Positions 7,374 through 17,882 of a stretch of DNA of 64,000 nt are shown piece after piece. The stretch is from Nitrobacter vulgaris (GTDB lineage Bacteria; Pseudomonadota; Alphaproteobacteria; Rhizobiales; Xanthobacteraceae), in assembly GCF_031453995.1 (NCBI RefSeq), contig NZ_JAVDPZ010000011.1:1-64000 (forward strand), read 5' to 3'. The notes under the pieces are model-generated. The model ran no database searches. It was not told where the DNA came from and saw only the letters and a program-made list of their open reading frames with translations. The position numbers and the translations under genes are program-made. Every line of letters begins with the position of its first letter. The first letter of the stretch is position 1.

Positions 7374-8162
7374 TTAGCTGATGTCCCGGGATGCCGCGAC
7401 GGTTGGGACGGGCAGGCTTTCAAGCAGCGCTCGCAGCGTGGTCAACGTTGATTGGTCGGCGACACCGTCGACCTTTTCAGGCCGGAAGTGGCGCTGAAAA
7501 GCTGTGACCACTTCCATGGTCGGGTTATCGAATTTGCCGCTCGCCTTGATGCCGTAACCGTACCGCGCCAGCGATTGCTGTAGCGCGCGGACGTTCTCAC
7601 CTTCGCTGCCGGTCTTCAGTACGTCGCCGGCCACGATTGGCGCCGGCCGGACCCAATGTCCGACGCCCGAATCGGCCAGCGAATGCCATGGAAATTTTTC
7701 GCCAGGATCCTTCTTGCGCGCAGGTGCGACGTCCGAATGGCCGACAATGCGATGAGCCAGGATATCCCTTCGATGAATGATGCCGCGACATAGCGCAATG
7801 ACAGCGGCGATTTGTCGTAGCGGGAAAGCCGGATAGCCCCAGTCGTGGCCGCGGTTGACGATCTCGATACCGATCGAGCAGGAGTTGATGTCCTCTTCGC
7901 CCGCCCATGAGGAGACACCGGCGTGCCAGGCCCGCTTCGCTTCCTGAACGCATTGCACAACGCGACCGTCCTCGAGCACGACGTAGTGTGCGGACACCTC
8001 GGTTCCAGACGTGCATAGCCGCGCCAGCGCGCCTTCAACGTCGGGCATCCCGGTATAGTGCAGCACGATCATATCCGGCGGCCGCCCTTTGGCGCGGTCG
8101 CCAAAGTTTAAGGATGGCACCGTGTCGGAGACGAGGGATGAGTCAGGGACGAAGGTCGGCAT
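7374..8162 (-). CDS. AmpD-like N-acetylmuramoyl-L-alanine amidase with peptidoglycan-binding domain
   Basis: Zinc amidase (amidase_2/AmpD type) that cuts the bond between N-acetylmuramic acid and L-alanine in peptidoglycan fragments. The N-terminal half carries the zinc ligands: the His of 'LHYTG' and the His of 'GHSDVAP', followed by the catalytic-type Lys and Asp in 'ARKKDPG'. The C-terminal 70 residues form a peptidoglycan-binding domain with the 'G-x-x-V-x-x-L-Q' pattern. No signal peptide is evident, which suggests a cytoplasmic recycling role. The start at 8162 is chosen by family alignment; the frame stays open to 8252 and the ribosome binding site is weak at both. It lies next to the dcw cluster on the other strand. 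Confidence 0.85.
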   Translation of the reverse strand: MPTFVPDSSLVSDTVPSLNFGDRAKGRPPDMIVLHYTGMPDVEGALARLCTSGTEVSAHYVVLEDGRVVQCVQEAKRAWHAGVSSWAGEEDINSCSIGIEIVNRGHDWGYPAFPLRQIAAVIALCRGIIHRRDILAHRIVGHSDVAPARKKDPGEKFPWHSLADSGVGHWVRPAPIVAGDVLKTGSEGENVRALQQSLARYGYGIKASGKFDNPTMEVVTAFQRHFRPEKVDGVADQSTLTTLRALLESLPVPTVAASRDIS

Positions 8163-8324
8163 TCCAACGATGGCCTTGGGGATCGGAAGAGGGCGTCGGC
8201 GTTTTAAGTCAAGACTGACGGACGCAAACATGCAACGATCCAAAACAGGCATTAGAAATCGCGGAAAACGGGAGCGCGTGCCCGACTTGTCAGCGAATCA
8301 CTAGGATCATTATCCGGAGGCGTC

Positions 8325-8453
8325 ATGCGGCATGCAATCGAATGCGTGACTCCTTTTCGCTTTTTCCTGTTAACGGCTTTGGCTTTTCCGTTAGCTGTGT
8401 GGGTGCTGCACCACCCAGGGCCACAGGGAAGGGATAGCTCGATTGCCGTGTAG
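8325..8453 (+). CDS. Small hypothetical membrane protein (42 aa)
   Basis: A 42-residue frame with a strong CCGGAGG ribosome binding site five bases before the ATG. Residues 11-29 are hydrophobic and could span the membrane once; the tail is polar. It sits directly upstream of the dcw cluster, about where mraZ would be expected, but bears no resemblance to MraZ. I recognise no family. The support is the binding site and the clear membrane segment. Confidence 0.4.
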   Translation: MRHAIECVTPFRFFLLTALAFPLAVWVLHHPGPQGRDSSIAV

Positions 8454-8737
8454 GCTATCAACGCTTTCTTAACGCTAAACGCCGTTACTAAGTGGTGAAG
8501 AGCCGAACCGGCATCGGGACGGCCGAGGTCCCATTTGCGTTCGAAATCCCCATGGCAACCCTTCAAATTCCATGCGGAAGCCCGGGTTTGTCAGCTCATC
8601 TCCTTGTGGAGAAGCGATTGGGGGCCGGTCCGAGCGGTTTTACGGTGGTGAGCTGGCTCCAGGACCGGAAAAGGCGGAATTCCGGACGGTCGGAGTCGGA
8701 TGGGCACACACGCGGCGAGAACGAGACATTTGCGGAC
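8454..8737. other. Probable promoter region of the dcw cluster
   Basis: A roughly 290-base leader before rsmH without a convincing gene. The rsmH frame is open through part of it, but no start codon there has a ribosome binding site. No mraZ and no MraZ-type repeat boxes were seen. A promoter must lie here or further left, but I could not place one. Confidence 0.35.
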
Positions 8738-8749
8738 GGAGGCCCGATC

Positions 8750-9748
8750 ATGACGGCGCCGCCCATCCGTCATGTGCCTGTGCTCGGCCGCGAGGCTGTT
8801 GCCATGCTGGCGCCGCGCGCCGGCGGCATCTACATTGATGCAACGTTCGGCGCCGGAGGCTATTCACGCGCCATTCTAGCAGCTGCGGATACCCGCGTGA
8901 TCGGAATCGATCGCGATCGTACCGCCATTGCTGGCGGCTTCGGTCTGGTGGAGGAGTCTGGCGGCAGGCTGACGCTGGTCGAGGACCGCTTCTCCAATCT
9001 CGCCGCGGTCTGCGCGGCGCAGGGCACAGCCGCTGTCGACGGCATCGTCATGGACGTCGGCGTATCCTCGATGCAGCTCGACGAGGCCAATCGGGGCTTC
9101 TCCTTTCGTCTCGACGGTCCGCTCGACATGCGCATGAGTGGGCAAGGGCCAACTGCCGCCGACGTGGTGGCGCGCGCGTCCGAGACCGATCTCGCCAATA
9201 TCATCTACATCTTCGGCGAGGAACGTCGCTCGCGCGCCGTCGCCCGCGCCATCGTCACGGCCCGGCGGCTCGCGCCAATCGCGACCACACGGGCGCTGGC
9301 CGATATCGTGTCGAAGGTGGTTCGCGCAAAGCCTCATGAGATTCATCCCGCGACGCGGACGTTCCAGGCTCTGCGGATTTTCGTCAACGAGGAGCTCGAC
9401 GAACTGATCGCGGCGCTAGCCGCGGCGGAACGCGTACTAAAGCCGGGTGGCCGGCTTGCTGTGGTGTCCTTTCATTCCCTTGAGGACCGTATCGTCAAGA
9501 ACTTCCTGGTCAGGCGCGGCAAGACGGGTGGCGGTTCGCGCCATCGGCCGGAAATCGAACGGGCGTCACTCAGCTTTGCCATTCTAACGAAACGTCCGCT
9601 GACGCCGGGTGAAGAAGAAATGCACGCCAATCCGCGCGCTCGCTCGGCCAGGCTGCGCGCTGCCGAACGCACCGATGCGGCGGCAATCGATGACGGCGCC
9701 GAGCGTCCGGCCTGGCCATCGCTTGCAAACGTGATGCGGGGAGGCTGA
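8750..9748 (+). CDS. rsmH: 16S rRNA (cytosine(1402)-N(4))-methyltransferase RsmH
   Basis: A SAM-dependent methyltransferase (formerly MraW) that modifies C1402 in the decoding centre of 16S rRNA. The 332 residues match the family length. The sequence begins with the conserved 'HVPVLGREAV' block, then the SAM-binding loop 'DATFGAGGYSRAIL' (near residue 34), the 'DGIVMDVGVSSMQLD' block, and near the C-terminus 'RLAVVSFHSLEDRIVK'. The start at 8750 follows a GGAGG site seven bases upstream; an open frame back to 8492 is not used. It is the first gene of the dcw cluster and lies four bases from ftsL. Confidence 0.95.
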   Translation: MTAPPIRHVPVLGREAVAMLAPRAGGIYIDATFGAGGYSRAILAAADTRVIGIDRDRTAIAGGFGLVEESGGRLTLVEDRFSNLAAVCAAQGTAAVDGIVMDVGVSSMQLDEANRGFSFRLDGPLDMRMSGQGPTAADVVARASETDLANIIYIFGEERRSRAVARAIVTARRLAPIATTRALADIVSKVVRAKPHEIHPATRTFQALRIFVNEELDELIAALAAAERVLKPGGRLAVVSFHSLEDRIVKNFLVRRGKTGGGSRHRPEIERASLSFAILTKRPLTPGEEEMHANPRARSARLRAAERTDAAAIDDGAERPAWPSLANVMRGG

Positions 9749-9751
9749 TAG

Positions 9752-10132
9752 GTGCGGATCATCCATTTCCTCGTCGTCTGCGCGCTTATCTATGCGGCAT
9801 CGTATGTCTATCGCATCAAGATGGATTCGACCGCCCGTACTGAGCGTGTGTCGCGGCTTCAGGCTCAGGTGCGCGAGCAGCGCGAGGCCATCGCGGTCCT
9901 GCGCGCGGAATGGGCAAAGCTCGATGCGCCACGGCGTCTGCAAATTTTGGCCGAACGACATCTGAAATTGAAGCCGATTGAAACCAGACAGTTCGATTCT
10001 CTGAAGAACCTGCCGGAGCGACCGCCGAGCCTGGTGCCGCCCGGCACGTCCGATCCGATCGGTGCCATGATCGAGATCATCGATCCCGACGCCGTCACCG
10101 GTTCTCTGCCGTTGCAGGAGGCTCCGCAGTGA
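9752..10132 (+). CDS. ftsL: Cell division protein FtsL
   Basis: Bitopic divisome protein of 126 residues: a short cytoplasmic N-terminus, one membrane helix (about residues 3-20), then a heptad-like coiled coil (about 28-65) that in the family pairs with FtsB/DivIC and activates FtsI/FtsW. The C-terminal tail is Pro-rich. The start is a GTG three bases after the rsmH stop, and its end overlaps the ftsI start by four bases, so the three genes are translationally coupled. FtsL sequences are poorly conserved; the call rests on topology, size and position. Confidence 0.85.
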   Translation: MRIIHFLVVCALIYAASYVYRIKMDSTARTERVSRLQAQVREQREAIAVLRAEWAKLDAPRRLQILAERHLKLKPIETRQFDSLKNLPERPPSLVPPGTSDPIGAMIEIIDPDAVTGSLPLQEAPQ

Positions 10133-11868
10133 GTGGTCAAAACAGGCTTCCGTCGGCGTCTTGGAGTCAGCGCGTGATCCGTAACCTGCTCTATGGGCAG
10201 AACGTCGATCGCGCCGCCAAGGCGCGGGTGCGCGTCGGCTTCGTCATCATCTTATTCGGGCTGATCTATGCGGTAATCGCAACGCGTCTCGTCATGTTTG
10301 CAACATTTCCGGACGACCGGGGAGGGCATCGTGCCGCCTCGCAGGACGCGATCGCCACAGCGCGACCCGATATCATCGATCGTAACGGCCAGGCTCTTGC
10401 CACCGATATCAAGGCGCCGAGCTTGTTTGGCGAACCGCGACGCATCATCGACAGGGACGAGGCGGTCGAGTTGCTGACGGCGACGCTGCCAGATCTGGAG
10501 ACCGCCGAGGTTCGACAGCGTCTTGGCACCCGTAAGGGTTTTGTCTGGTTGAAACGCGAAATCACCCCTGCCCAGCAAAAGGACATTCATGGTCTCGGAA
10601 TTCCTGGGATAGGCTTCCTGCGCGAGAACAAACGCGTCTATCCAAGCGGGCGGGAGGTTGCGCACCTGATCGGGCTCGTCAACATCGATAACCAGGGCAT
10701 TGCCGGGATGGAGAAGTGGCTCGACAGCAACGGGCTCGCGGACCTGCACCGCGCCGGCTTCGCCACCGACCGCCTGCAGCAGCCGGTGGAATTGTCGATC
10801 GACCTGCGTGTCGAGCACGCGCTGCGCGACGAGCTTATGAATGCCAAGGAGCACTATCAAGCCAAGGCCGCCTCAGGGATCGTCTCCAACGTGCGGACCG
10901 GTGAGATCGTCGCGATGGTCTCTTTGCCGGACTTCGATCCCAACAATCCGAAAGAGGCGCATGATCCCGATCGTATCAACCGTCTGACAACGGGCGTGTA
11001 CGAAATGGGATCGACCTTCAAGGCGTTCACGCTGGCGATGGCGCTCGATTCCGGCAAGTACGATCTGAATTCGATGTGGGACGCGCGTGCGCCGTTGCAT
11101 TTCGGCCGCTTCGCGATTCATGATGACCATCGGCTCGGCCGCTTCATCAATATGAAGGAAGTGTTCACCTACTCATCCAACATCGGCGCGGCGCGGATCG
11201 CACTGGCGCAAGGCGTCGAGGCGCACAAGGCGTTCCTGCGCAAGATGGGCCAGATGGATCGCCTGCGTACCGAGTTGCCGGAAAGCGCGTCACCGATTCT
11301 GCCGCGCAAGTGGGGCGAGTTGAACACCGTCACCATCGCTTTCGGGCACGGCATGGCGGTGGCTCCGTTGCAGGCGGTGATGGGGATCGATGCGCTGGTC
11401 AATGGCGGCTGGTTGATTCCGCCGACATTCCTCAAGCGCACCGAAGAGGAAGCAAGGGCGGTCGCCAAGCGCGTCATCAAGCAGGAAACCAGCGACAAGA
11501 TGCGCTTCTTGCTGCGACTGAACGCCGAGATCGGAACCGCAAGGAAGGCCGACGTCAAGGGCTACTATGTCGGCGGCAAGACCGGCACCGCCGAGAAGGT
11601 GATCAACGGTCGCTACGCCAAGAAGCGCGTGCTCAATGCCTTCACCGCGATCCTGCCCGCGGACAATCCTCAATACCAGCTTCTTGTGATGCTGGACGAG
11701 CCGCAGCCGCTCAAAGAAACCCATGGCTTCATCACCTCGGGATGGAACGCAGTTCCGACCGGGGGCAAGGTCATCGCGCGCATCGCTCCGATCCTGGGCG
11801 TGCAACCGCGGTTCGATTTGCCGCCGTCCGAGCGCCTCATTCTTGCGGCATCCCGTGCGACGCAATAG
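10129..11868 (+). CDS. ftsI: Peptidoglycan transpeptidase FtsI (PBP3)
   Basis: Septum-specific D,D-transpeptidase, anchored by one N-terminal membrane helix (about residues 34-55) with a periplasmic dimerisation domain and a penicillin-binding domain. The catalytic motifs are intact: nucleophile Ser295 in 'GSTFK', SSN at 349-351 and KTG at 484-486. Length 579 is normal. It begins with GTG, overlapping ftsL by four bases. It acts with FtsW, encoded further along, to make septal peptidoglycan. Confidence 0.95.
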   Translation: MSGQNRLPSASWSQRVIRNLLYGQNVDRAAKARVRVGFVIILFGLIYAVIATRLVMFATFPDDRGGHRAASQDAIATARPDIIDRNGQALATDIKAPSLFGEPRRIIDRDEAVELLTATLPDLETAEVRQRLGTRKGFVWLKREITPAQQKDIHGLGIPGIGFLRENKRVYPSGREVAHLIGLVNIDNQGIAGMEKWLDSNGLADLHRAGFATDRLQQPVELSIDLRVEHALRDELMNAKEHYQAKAASGIVSNVRTGEIVAMVSLPDFDPNNPKEAHDPDRINRLTTGVYEMGSTFKAFTLAMALDSGKYDLNSMWDARAPLHFGRFAIHDDHRLGRFINMKEVFTYSSNIGAARIALAQGVEAHKAFLRKMGQMDRLRTELPESASPILPRKWGELNTVTIAFGHGMAVAPLQAVMGIDALVNGGWLIPPTFLKRTEEEARAVAKRVIKQETSDKMRFLLRLNAEIGTARKADVKGYYVGGKTGTAEKVINGRYAKKRVLNAFTAILPADNPQYQLLVMLDEPQPLKETHGFITSGWNAVPTGGKVIARIAPILGVQPRFDLPPSERLILAASRATQ

Positions 11869-12056
11869 GACGACCGGGCCTTTCCGGCGTCCCGAATTGG
11901 AGGTTCGCCTCATATTCAGCGCGCCACGCAGCAAACTTCGGACTTAAAAAGCACACCGGCAACTTGATATTCGCCGGTGGTACTTTGATGATTCTGACGT
12001 TTGCCGGAAACTCGCTGAAATGGGATGTTAGAGTTGAACCACCGGGTTGGGAGACC

Positions 12057-13514
12057 ATGAAACTTCGTGAGCTTTTCGGTGACGACGCCACCATGGACGC
12101 GCCGACTGGCGAGCTTGCCGTCACGGGTCTCGCGGTGGATAGCCGCGCGGTGAAGCCCGGAGACCTTTTCTTCGCGCTTGCCGGTACGAAGACAGATGGC
12201 GCGCGGTTCATCGATGTCGCGATCGCGTCGGGCGCCGTTGCGGTGGTCGGCGACCACGCGCCCGCGTCCGGGCGCGTCCCGTTCATCGCAACGCCAAATC
12301 CGCGGCGCGCGCTGGCGCTGGCCGCCGCTAAATTTTACAAGCAGCAGCCCACGACCATTGCCGCCGTTACCGGGACCAGCGGCAAAACCTCGGTCGCGGC
12401 ATTCACGCGGCAGATCTGGCAGCGGCTCGGCTATTCGTCGGCGAGCATCGGCACCATCGGAGTGGTCGCACCGTCGCGCACGGTCTACGGCTCTGTGACG
12501 ACGCCCGATCCGATCGAGTTGCATCGGGAGCTGGATCAGCTCGTGAGCGAAGGCGTGACGCATCTTGCGCTGGAAGCGTCCTCGCATGGTCTTGATCAAT
12601 ATCGACTCGATGGCGTGCGGGTGCGTGCTGCAGGTTTCACCAACCTGTCGCGTGATCACATGGATTATCATCCGACCGTCGCGCACTATCTCGATACAAA
12701 GCTGCGGCTGTTCCGCGAGCTGGTCGAGCCGGACGGGGTCGCGGTGATTTCCGCGGATCATGACTGTTCGGTTATCGTGATTGAAGCGGCAAGCGCGCGA
12801 AACGTGCCGGTGATGCGTGTCGGCCGCCGCGGCGACGGCGCGCGCATCGGCATTCGTCTGGTCGCGGCCACTATCGAGGGCTTTGCGCAACGGGTGACTC
12901 TCGAACACGCCGGACGCGAGCGTATCATACGTCTGCCTTTGGTCGGAGAGTTCCAGATCGAGAATGCGCTGGTGTCGGCCGGTCTCGTCATCGGAAGCGG
13001 TGGCGACGTGGATGGAGTATTTGCGGCGCTCGAGCATCTCGAAGGCGCCAGGGGACGGCTTGAACTAGTCGGTGAGCGCAATGGCGCTCCGGTCTTTGTT
13101 GATTACGCCCACAAACCGGATGCGCTGGCGAAGGCGTTGCAGGCGTTGCGGCCCTATGCCAAGCGCAAGCTCGTGGTGGTGTTCGGAGCGGGCGGTGATC
13201 GCGATGCAGGCAAGCGTCCGCTGATGGGCGCAATCGCCGCCGATAACGCGGATGTGGTTATCGTGACCGACGATAATCCGCGCAGCGAAAATCCCGCCGC
13301 GATCCGCGCCGCGATCCTCGCCACCGCCACGGGTGCCCGCGAGATCGGCGATAGAGCCGAAGCGATCCGTGCTGCGATTGCGGGGCTGCAGCCGGGCGAC
13401 GCCTTGCTGATTGCCGGCAAGGGGCACGAGACCGGGCAGATCGTGGGTGATCGCGTGCTGCCGTTCAGCGACCACGAGGCGGCTATCGCGGCACTGACAT
13501 CGAGGCAGATATGA
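12057..13514 (+). CDS. murE: UDP-MurNAc-L-Ala-D-Glu:meso-diaminopimelate ligase MurE
   Basis: Cytoplasmic ATP-dependent ligase that adds meso-diaminopimelate to the peptidoglycan precursor. The ATP loop is 'TGTSGKTS', and the substrate-selecting motif 'DNPRSENP' near the C-terminus indicates meso-diaminopimelate rather than lysine. Length 485 fits the family. The start at 12057 follows a GGGAG site. The same frame is open for 249 codons upstream across the end of ftsI, but that is a shadow. A 188-base gap separates it from ftsI, and its last four bases overlap murF. Confidence 0.95.
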   Translation: MKLRELFGDDATMDAPTGELAVTGLAVDSRAVKPGDLFFALAGTKTDGARFIDVAIASGAVAVVGDHAPASGRVPFIATPNPRRALALAAAKFYKQQPTTIAAVTGTSGKTSVAAFTRQIWQRLGYSSASIGTIGVVAPSRTVYGSVTTPDPIELHRELDQLVSEGVTHLALEASSHGLDQYRLDGVRVRAAGFTNLSRDHMDYHPTVAHYLDTKLRLFRELVEPDGVAVISADHDCSVIVIEAASARNVPVMRVGRRGDGARIGIRLVAATIEGFAQRVTLEHAGRERIIRLPLVGEFQIENALVSAGLVIGSGGDVDGVFAALEHLEGARGRLELVGERNGAPVFVDYAHKPDALAKALQALRPYAKRKLVVVFGAGGDRDAGKRPLMGAIAADNADVVIVTDDNPRSENPAAIRAAILATATGAREIGDRAEAIRAAIAGLQPGDALLIAGKGHETGQIVGDRVLPFSDHEAAIAALTSRQI

Positions 13515-14950
13515 GCGTGCGCGCATTGTGGACTTTGGACGCGATGGTTACGGCGATGCGGGCCGAGAGACGCGGGGCTTTGCCGGCGGTGATTACCGGA
13601 ATCTCCATCGACAGCCGAACTATCGCGCCGGGCGAGGCCTATTTCGCGATCAAGGGCGACGTGCACGACGGTCACGCTTTTGTCGATGCCGCCTTGAAGG
13701 CGGGTGCGGCGCTGGCGGTGGTTGAGGACGCGCAGCGCGATAAATTCGCCGCCGATGCGCCCCTGCTGATCGTCGAGGACGTGCTTGCCGCCTTGTGCAA
13801 TCTGGCGCGGGCATCGCGCGCGCGACTTTCAGCGCAGGTGATCGCGGTGACGGGATCTGTCGGCAAGACTTCGACCAAGGAGGCGTTGCGGAGCGTCCTT
13901 GGCGCGCAGGGCAAGACACACGCCTCGGTGGCTTCGTTCAACAATCACTGGGGCGTACCGCTGACGCTGGCGCGCTGCCCGGCGGATGTGCGTTTCGCCA
14001 TCTTCGAGATCGGAATGAATCACGCTGGCGAGATCGAGCCGCTGGTGAAGATGGTGCGGCCGCATGTTGCGGTCATCACCACGGTCGAGCCGGTGCATCT
14101 CGAGTTCTTCTCCGGCATAGAGGGGATCGCCGACGCCAAGGCGGAAATTTTCGAAGGCGTCGAGCCGCGCGGAGCCGTCGTGCTCAATCGGGACAACGCT
14201 CAGTTCGCGCGGCTGCAAAGACGTGCAAAGAAACTCGGCATCGCGAAGATCGTCTCGTTCGGCTCGGACGAGAAGGCCGACGCGCGCCTGCTCGACGTGG
14301 CGCTGCATCCGGCGTGCTCCGCCGTGCACGCCAAAATTCTCGGCCATGAGCTGACCTATAAGCTCGGCATGCCCGGCCGTCACATGGCGATGAATTCGCT
14401 GGCGGTGCTGGCGGCGACGTCACTGGCGGGCGCCGATCTTGCGCTTGCGGGGCTTGCGCTGTCGCAAGCGCAGCCGGCCGCGGGGCGCGGCGTGCGCCAT
14501 GCGCTGACCGTGCTGGGCGGGGAGGCGACCCTGATTGACGAAAGCTATAACGCCAATCCTGCTTCGATGGCTGCGGCGCTGGGCGTGCTTGGCGGGACCA
14601 GGGTCGGGACGCAGGGTCGCCGCATCGCCGTGCTGGGCGATATGCTGGAGCTCGGTCCCAAAAGTGCGGACCTGCATCGTGGCCTGACCGAGGCGATCAA
14701 TGCCAATGCGGTCGACATGATTTTTTGCTGCGGCCCTCTGATGCGCAACCTGTGGGACGCGCTTTCCTCCGGCAAGCGGGGCGGTTATGCAGAGGACTCG
14801 GCCGCGCTCGAATCGCAGGTGGCGGCGGCGATCCGCGCCGGCGACGTCATCATGGTCAAGGGCTCGCTCGGATCGCGAATGAAATTGATTATAACGGCGC
14901 TTGAAAAGCGGTTTCCCGACAACGCCGCGCACGACGGAGTCGCGGTTTAG
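13511..14950 (+). CDS. murF: UDP-MurNAc-tripeptide:D-Ala-D-Ala ligase MurF
   Basis: Adds the D-Ala-D-Ala dipeptide to complete the cytoplasmic pentapeptide precursor. It has the Mur ligase three-domain layout: an N-terminal substrate domain, a central ATPase with 'TGSVGKTSTKE' near residue 115, and a C-terminal domain with 'GDMLELG'. Length 479. Its ATG overlaps the murE stop by four bases, so the two should be made together. Confidence 0.95.
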   Translation: MSVRALWTLDAMVTAMRAERRGALPAVITGISIDSRTIAPGEAYFAIKGDVHDGHAFVDAALKAGAALAVVEDAQRDKFAADAPLLIVEDVLAALCNLARASRARLSAQVIAVTGSVGKTSTKEALRSVLGAQGKTHASVASFNNHWGVPLTLARCPADVRFAIFEIGMNHAGEIEPLVKMVRPHVAVITTVEPVHLEFFSGIEGIADAKAEIFEGVEPRGAVVLNRDNAQFARLQRRAKKLGIAKIVSFGSDEKADARLLDVALHPACSAVHAKILGHELTYKLGMPGRHMAMNSLAVLAATSLAGADLALAGLALSQAQPAAGRGVRHALTVLGGEATLIDESYNANPASMAAALGVLGGTRVGTQGRRIAVLGDMLELGPKSADLHRGLTEAINANAVDMIFCCGPLMRNLWDALSSGKRGGYAEDSAALESQVAAAIRAGDVIMVKGSLGSRMKLIITALEKRFPDNAAHDGVAV

Positions 14951-14961
14951 GGTTTCATAAA

Positions 14962-16068
14962 ATGTTTTACTGGCTGATCGATCTTTCTAACACGGTTCCG
15001 GGGCTCGGCATTTTCAAGCCGCTGCTGAACGTCTTCCGCTACATCACCTTCCGCACCGGCGGCGCGATGGTGACAGGCGCGTTGTTCGTGTTTCTGTTCG
15101 GCCCCTGGATCATCGACAATCTTCGCCTGCGTCAGGGTAAGGGACAACCGATCCGCACCGACGGGCCGCAGTCGCACCTCGTCAGCAAGAAGGGCACGCC
15201 GACCATGGGCGGCCTGATGATCCTGTCGGGACTTGTCGTGTCGACCGTGCTGTGGGCCAATCCCCTCAATCCGTATGTCTGGATCGTGCTCGCGGTGACG
15301 CTCGGTTTCGGCTTCATCGGCTTCTATGACGACTACCTGAAGGTGACGAAGCAGACCCACGCCGGATTCTCCGGGCGCACCCGCCTGCTGCTCGAACTGT
15401 TGATCGCGCTGGCCGCGTGCTATGCGCTGACGCGGCTCGGCCGCGAGCCGTTCTCGACGGCGCTGGTGATCCCGTTCTTCAAGGACGTGGCGCTGGACCT
15501 CGGCTGGTTCTTTCTCGCCTTTGGTGCCTTCATCATCGTCGGAGCCGGCAACGCGGTGAATCTCACCGACGGCCTCGACGGTCTCGCCATCGTGCCGGTC
15601 ATGATCGCGGCGGCGAGTTTCGCCATGATCGCCTATCTCGCCGGCAATGCGGTCTTCGCCGACTATCTTCAGATCAACTACATCGCGGGGGCGGGCGAAC
15701 TGGCAGTGCTGTGCGGGGCGGTGCTCGGGGCCGGCCTCGGCTTCCTTTGGTTCAACGCCCCGCCGGCTTCAATCTTCATGGGTGATACCGGTTCGCTGGC
15801 GCTGGGCGGCATGCTCGGCTCGATCGCAGTGGCGGTGAAGCATGAAATCGTACTGGCCGTGATTGGCGGACTGTTCGTGCTGGAAGCGGTGTCGGTGATC
15901 GTGCAGGTCACGTCGTTCAAGCTCACCGGCAAGCGCATTTTCAAAATGGCGCCGATCCACCACCACTTCGAACAGCTCGGCTGGACTGAGCCGCAGATCG
16001 TGATCCGGTTCTGGATCATCTCGGTGATGCTGGCGCTTGCCGGCCTTTCGACGCTGAAGCTGCGGTGA
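14962..16068 (+). CDS. mraY: Phospho-N-acetylmuramoyl-pentapeptide-transferase MraY
   Basis: Polytopic inner-membrane enzyme that transfers phospho-MurNAc-pentapeptide to undecaprenyl phosphate, making lipid I. About ten membrane spans in 368 residues. Family signatures are present: 'KKGTPTMGG' near residue 75, the Asp pair in 'GFYDDYLK', 'NLTDGLDGLA' around 195, and the His-rich 'HHHFEQLGW' near the C-terminus. It begins 11 bases after murF. A repeat-filled gap follows before murD. Confidence 0.95.
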   Translation: MFYWLIDLSNTVPGLGIFKPLLNVFRYITFRTGGAMVTGALFVFLFGPWIIDNLRLRQGKGQPIRTDGPQSHLVSKKGTPTMGGLMILSGLVVSTVLWANPLNPYVWIVLAVTLGFGFIGFYDDYLKVTKQTHAGFSGRTRLLLELLIALAACYALTRLGREPFSTALVIPFFKDVALDLGWFFLAFGAFIIVGAGNAVNLTDGLDGLAIVPVMIAAASFAMIAYLAGNAVFADYLQINYIAGAGELAVLCGAVLGAGLGFLWFNAPPASIFMGDTGSLALGGMLGSIAVAVKHEIVLAVIGGLFVLEAVSVIVQVTSFKLTGKRIFKMAPIHHHFEQLGWTEPQIVIRFWIISVMLALAGLSTLKLR

Positions 16069-16073
16069 CTCGT

Positions 16074-16109
16074 CGTCATGGCCGGGCTTGTCCCGGCCAT
16101 CCACGTCTT
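16074..16109 (+). repeat. Palindromic intergenic repeat, family A, copy 1
   Basis: A 36-base unit containing the internal palindrome GGCCGGG...CCCGGCC. An identical copy in reverse orientation is at 16214-16249 and another in the same orientation at 21795-21830. It sits five bases after the mraY stop. Confidence 0.8.
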
Positions 16110-16213
16110 AAGCGAATCGTTCCAGTTCGGATTGTTTATTATGATTTTTCGAATCTTCCAGGCGCGAGGCCGGTGCTTGATGCTTCGGTCCGTGCTGCTT
16201 GGTCCAATCATCA

Positions 16214-16249
16214 AAGACGTGGATGGCCGGGACAAGCCCGGCCATGACG
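16214..16249 (-). repeat. Palindromic intergenic repeat, family A, copy 2 (inverted)
   Basis: Exact reverse complement of the unit at 16074-16109. The pair brackets about 104 bases between mraY and murD and could fold into a long stem. Confidence 0.8.
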
Positions 16250-16274
16250 GCCACAACCTCGCCGGTTTATCCAC

Positions 16275-17675
<1,401 letters not shown>

Positions 17676-17766
17676 CTCGTCCACCGCAAATATGGCCTCT
17701 TGCCGGGACCTGATCCGGACATCCATCGAACTTCGTGAATTTGCAAAGAGGATGGGTTGCCCCTTT

Positions 17767-17791
17767 GCGCGAAGACGTGCTTTGCGCTTTT
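17767..17791 (+). terminator. Weak terminator-like hairpin after murD
   Basis: A stem of 8 positions with one mismatch (17767-17774 with 17780-17787), a 5-base loop, then TTTT. It lies 92 bases past the murD stop, inside the dcw cluster, so at most it would reduce transcription into ftsW. Confidence 0.3.
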
Positions 17792-17882
17792 GGCGAGCGA
17801 TGACGAAGATATAGCAACAGCCTTAACTCTCCGGTAACCACGATGAGGGACCAATGGGTTATCTCCGCCCGCAGGACCCGCC

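Noticed and set aside
8163..8749. RNase P RNA (rnpB) between the amidase and rsmH
   Set aside because: I looked for it because I recall it near this locus in relatives, but its conserved core and pseudoknot elements are not visible.
11310..12056. Long upstream extension of murE overlapping ftsI
   Set aside because: It is only an open frame in GC-rich DNA; ftsI is clearly coding there, and murE homologues start near 12057.
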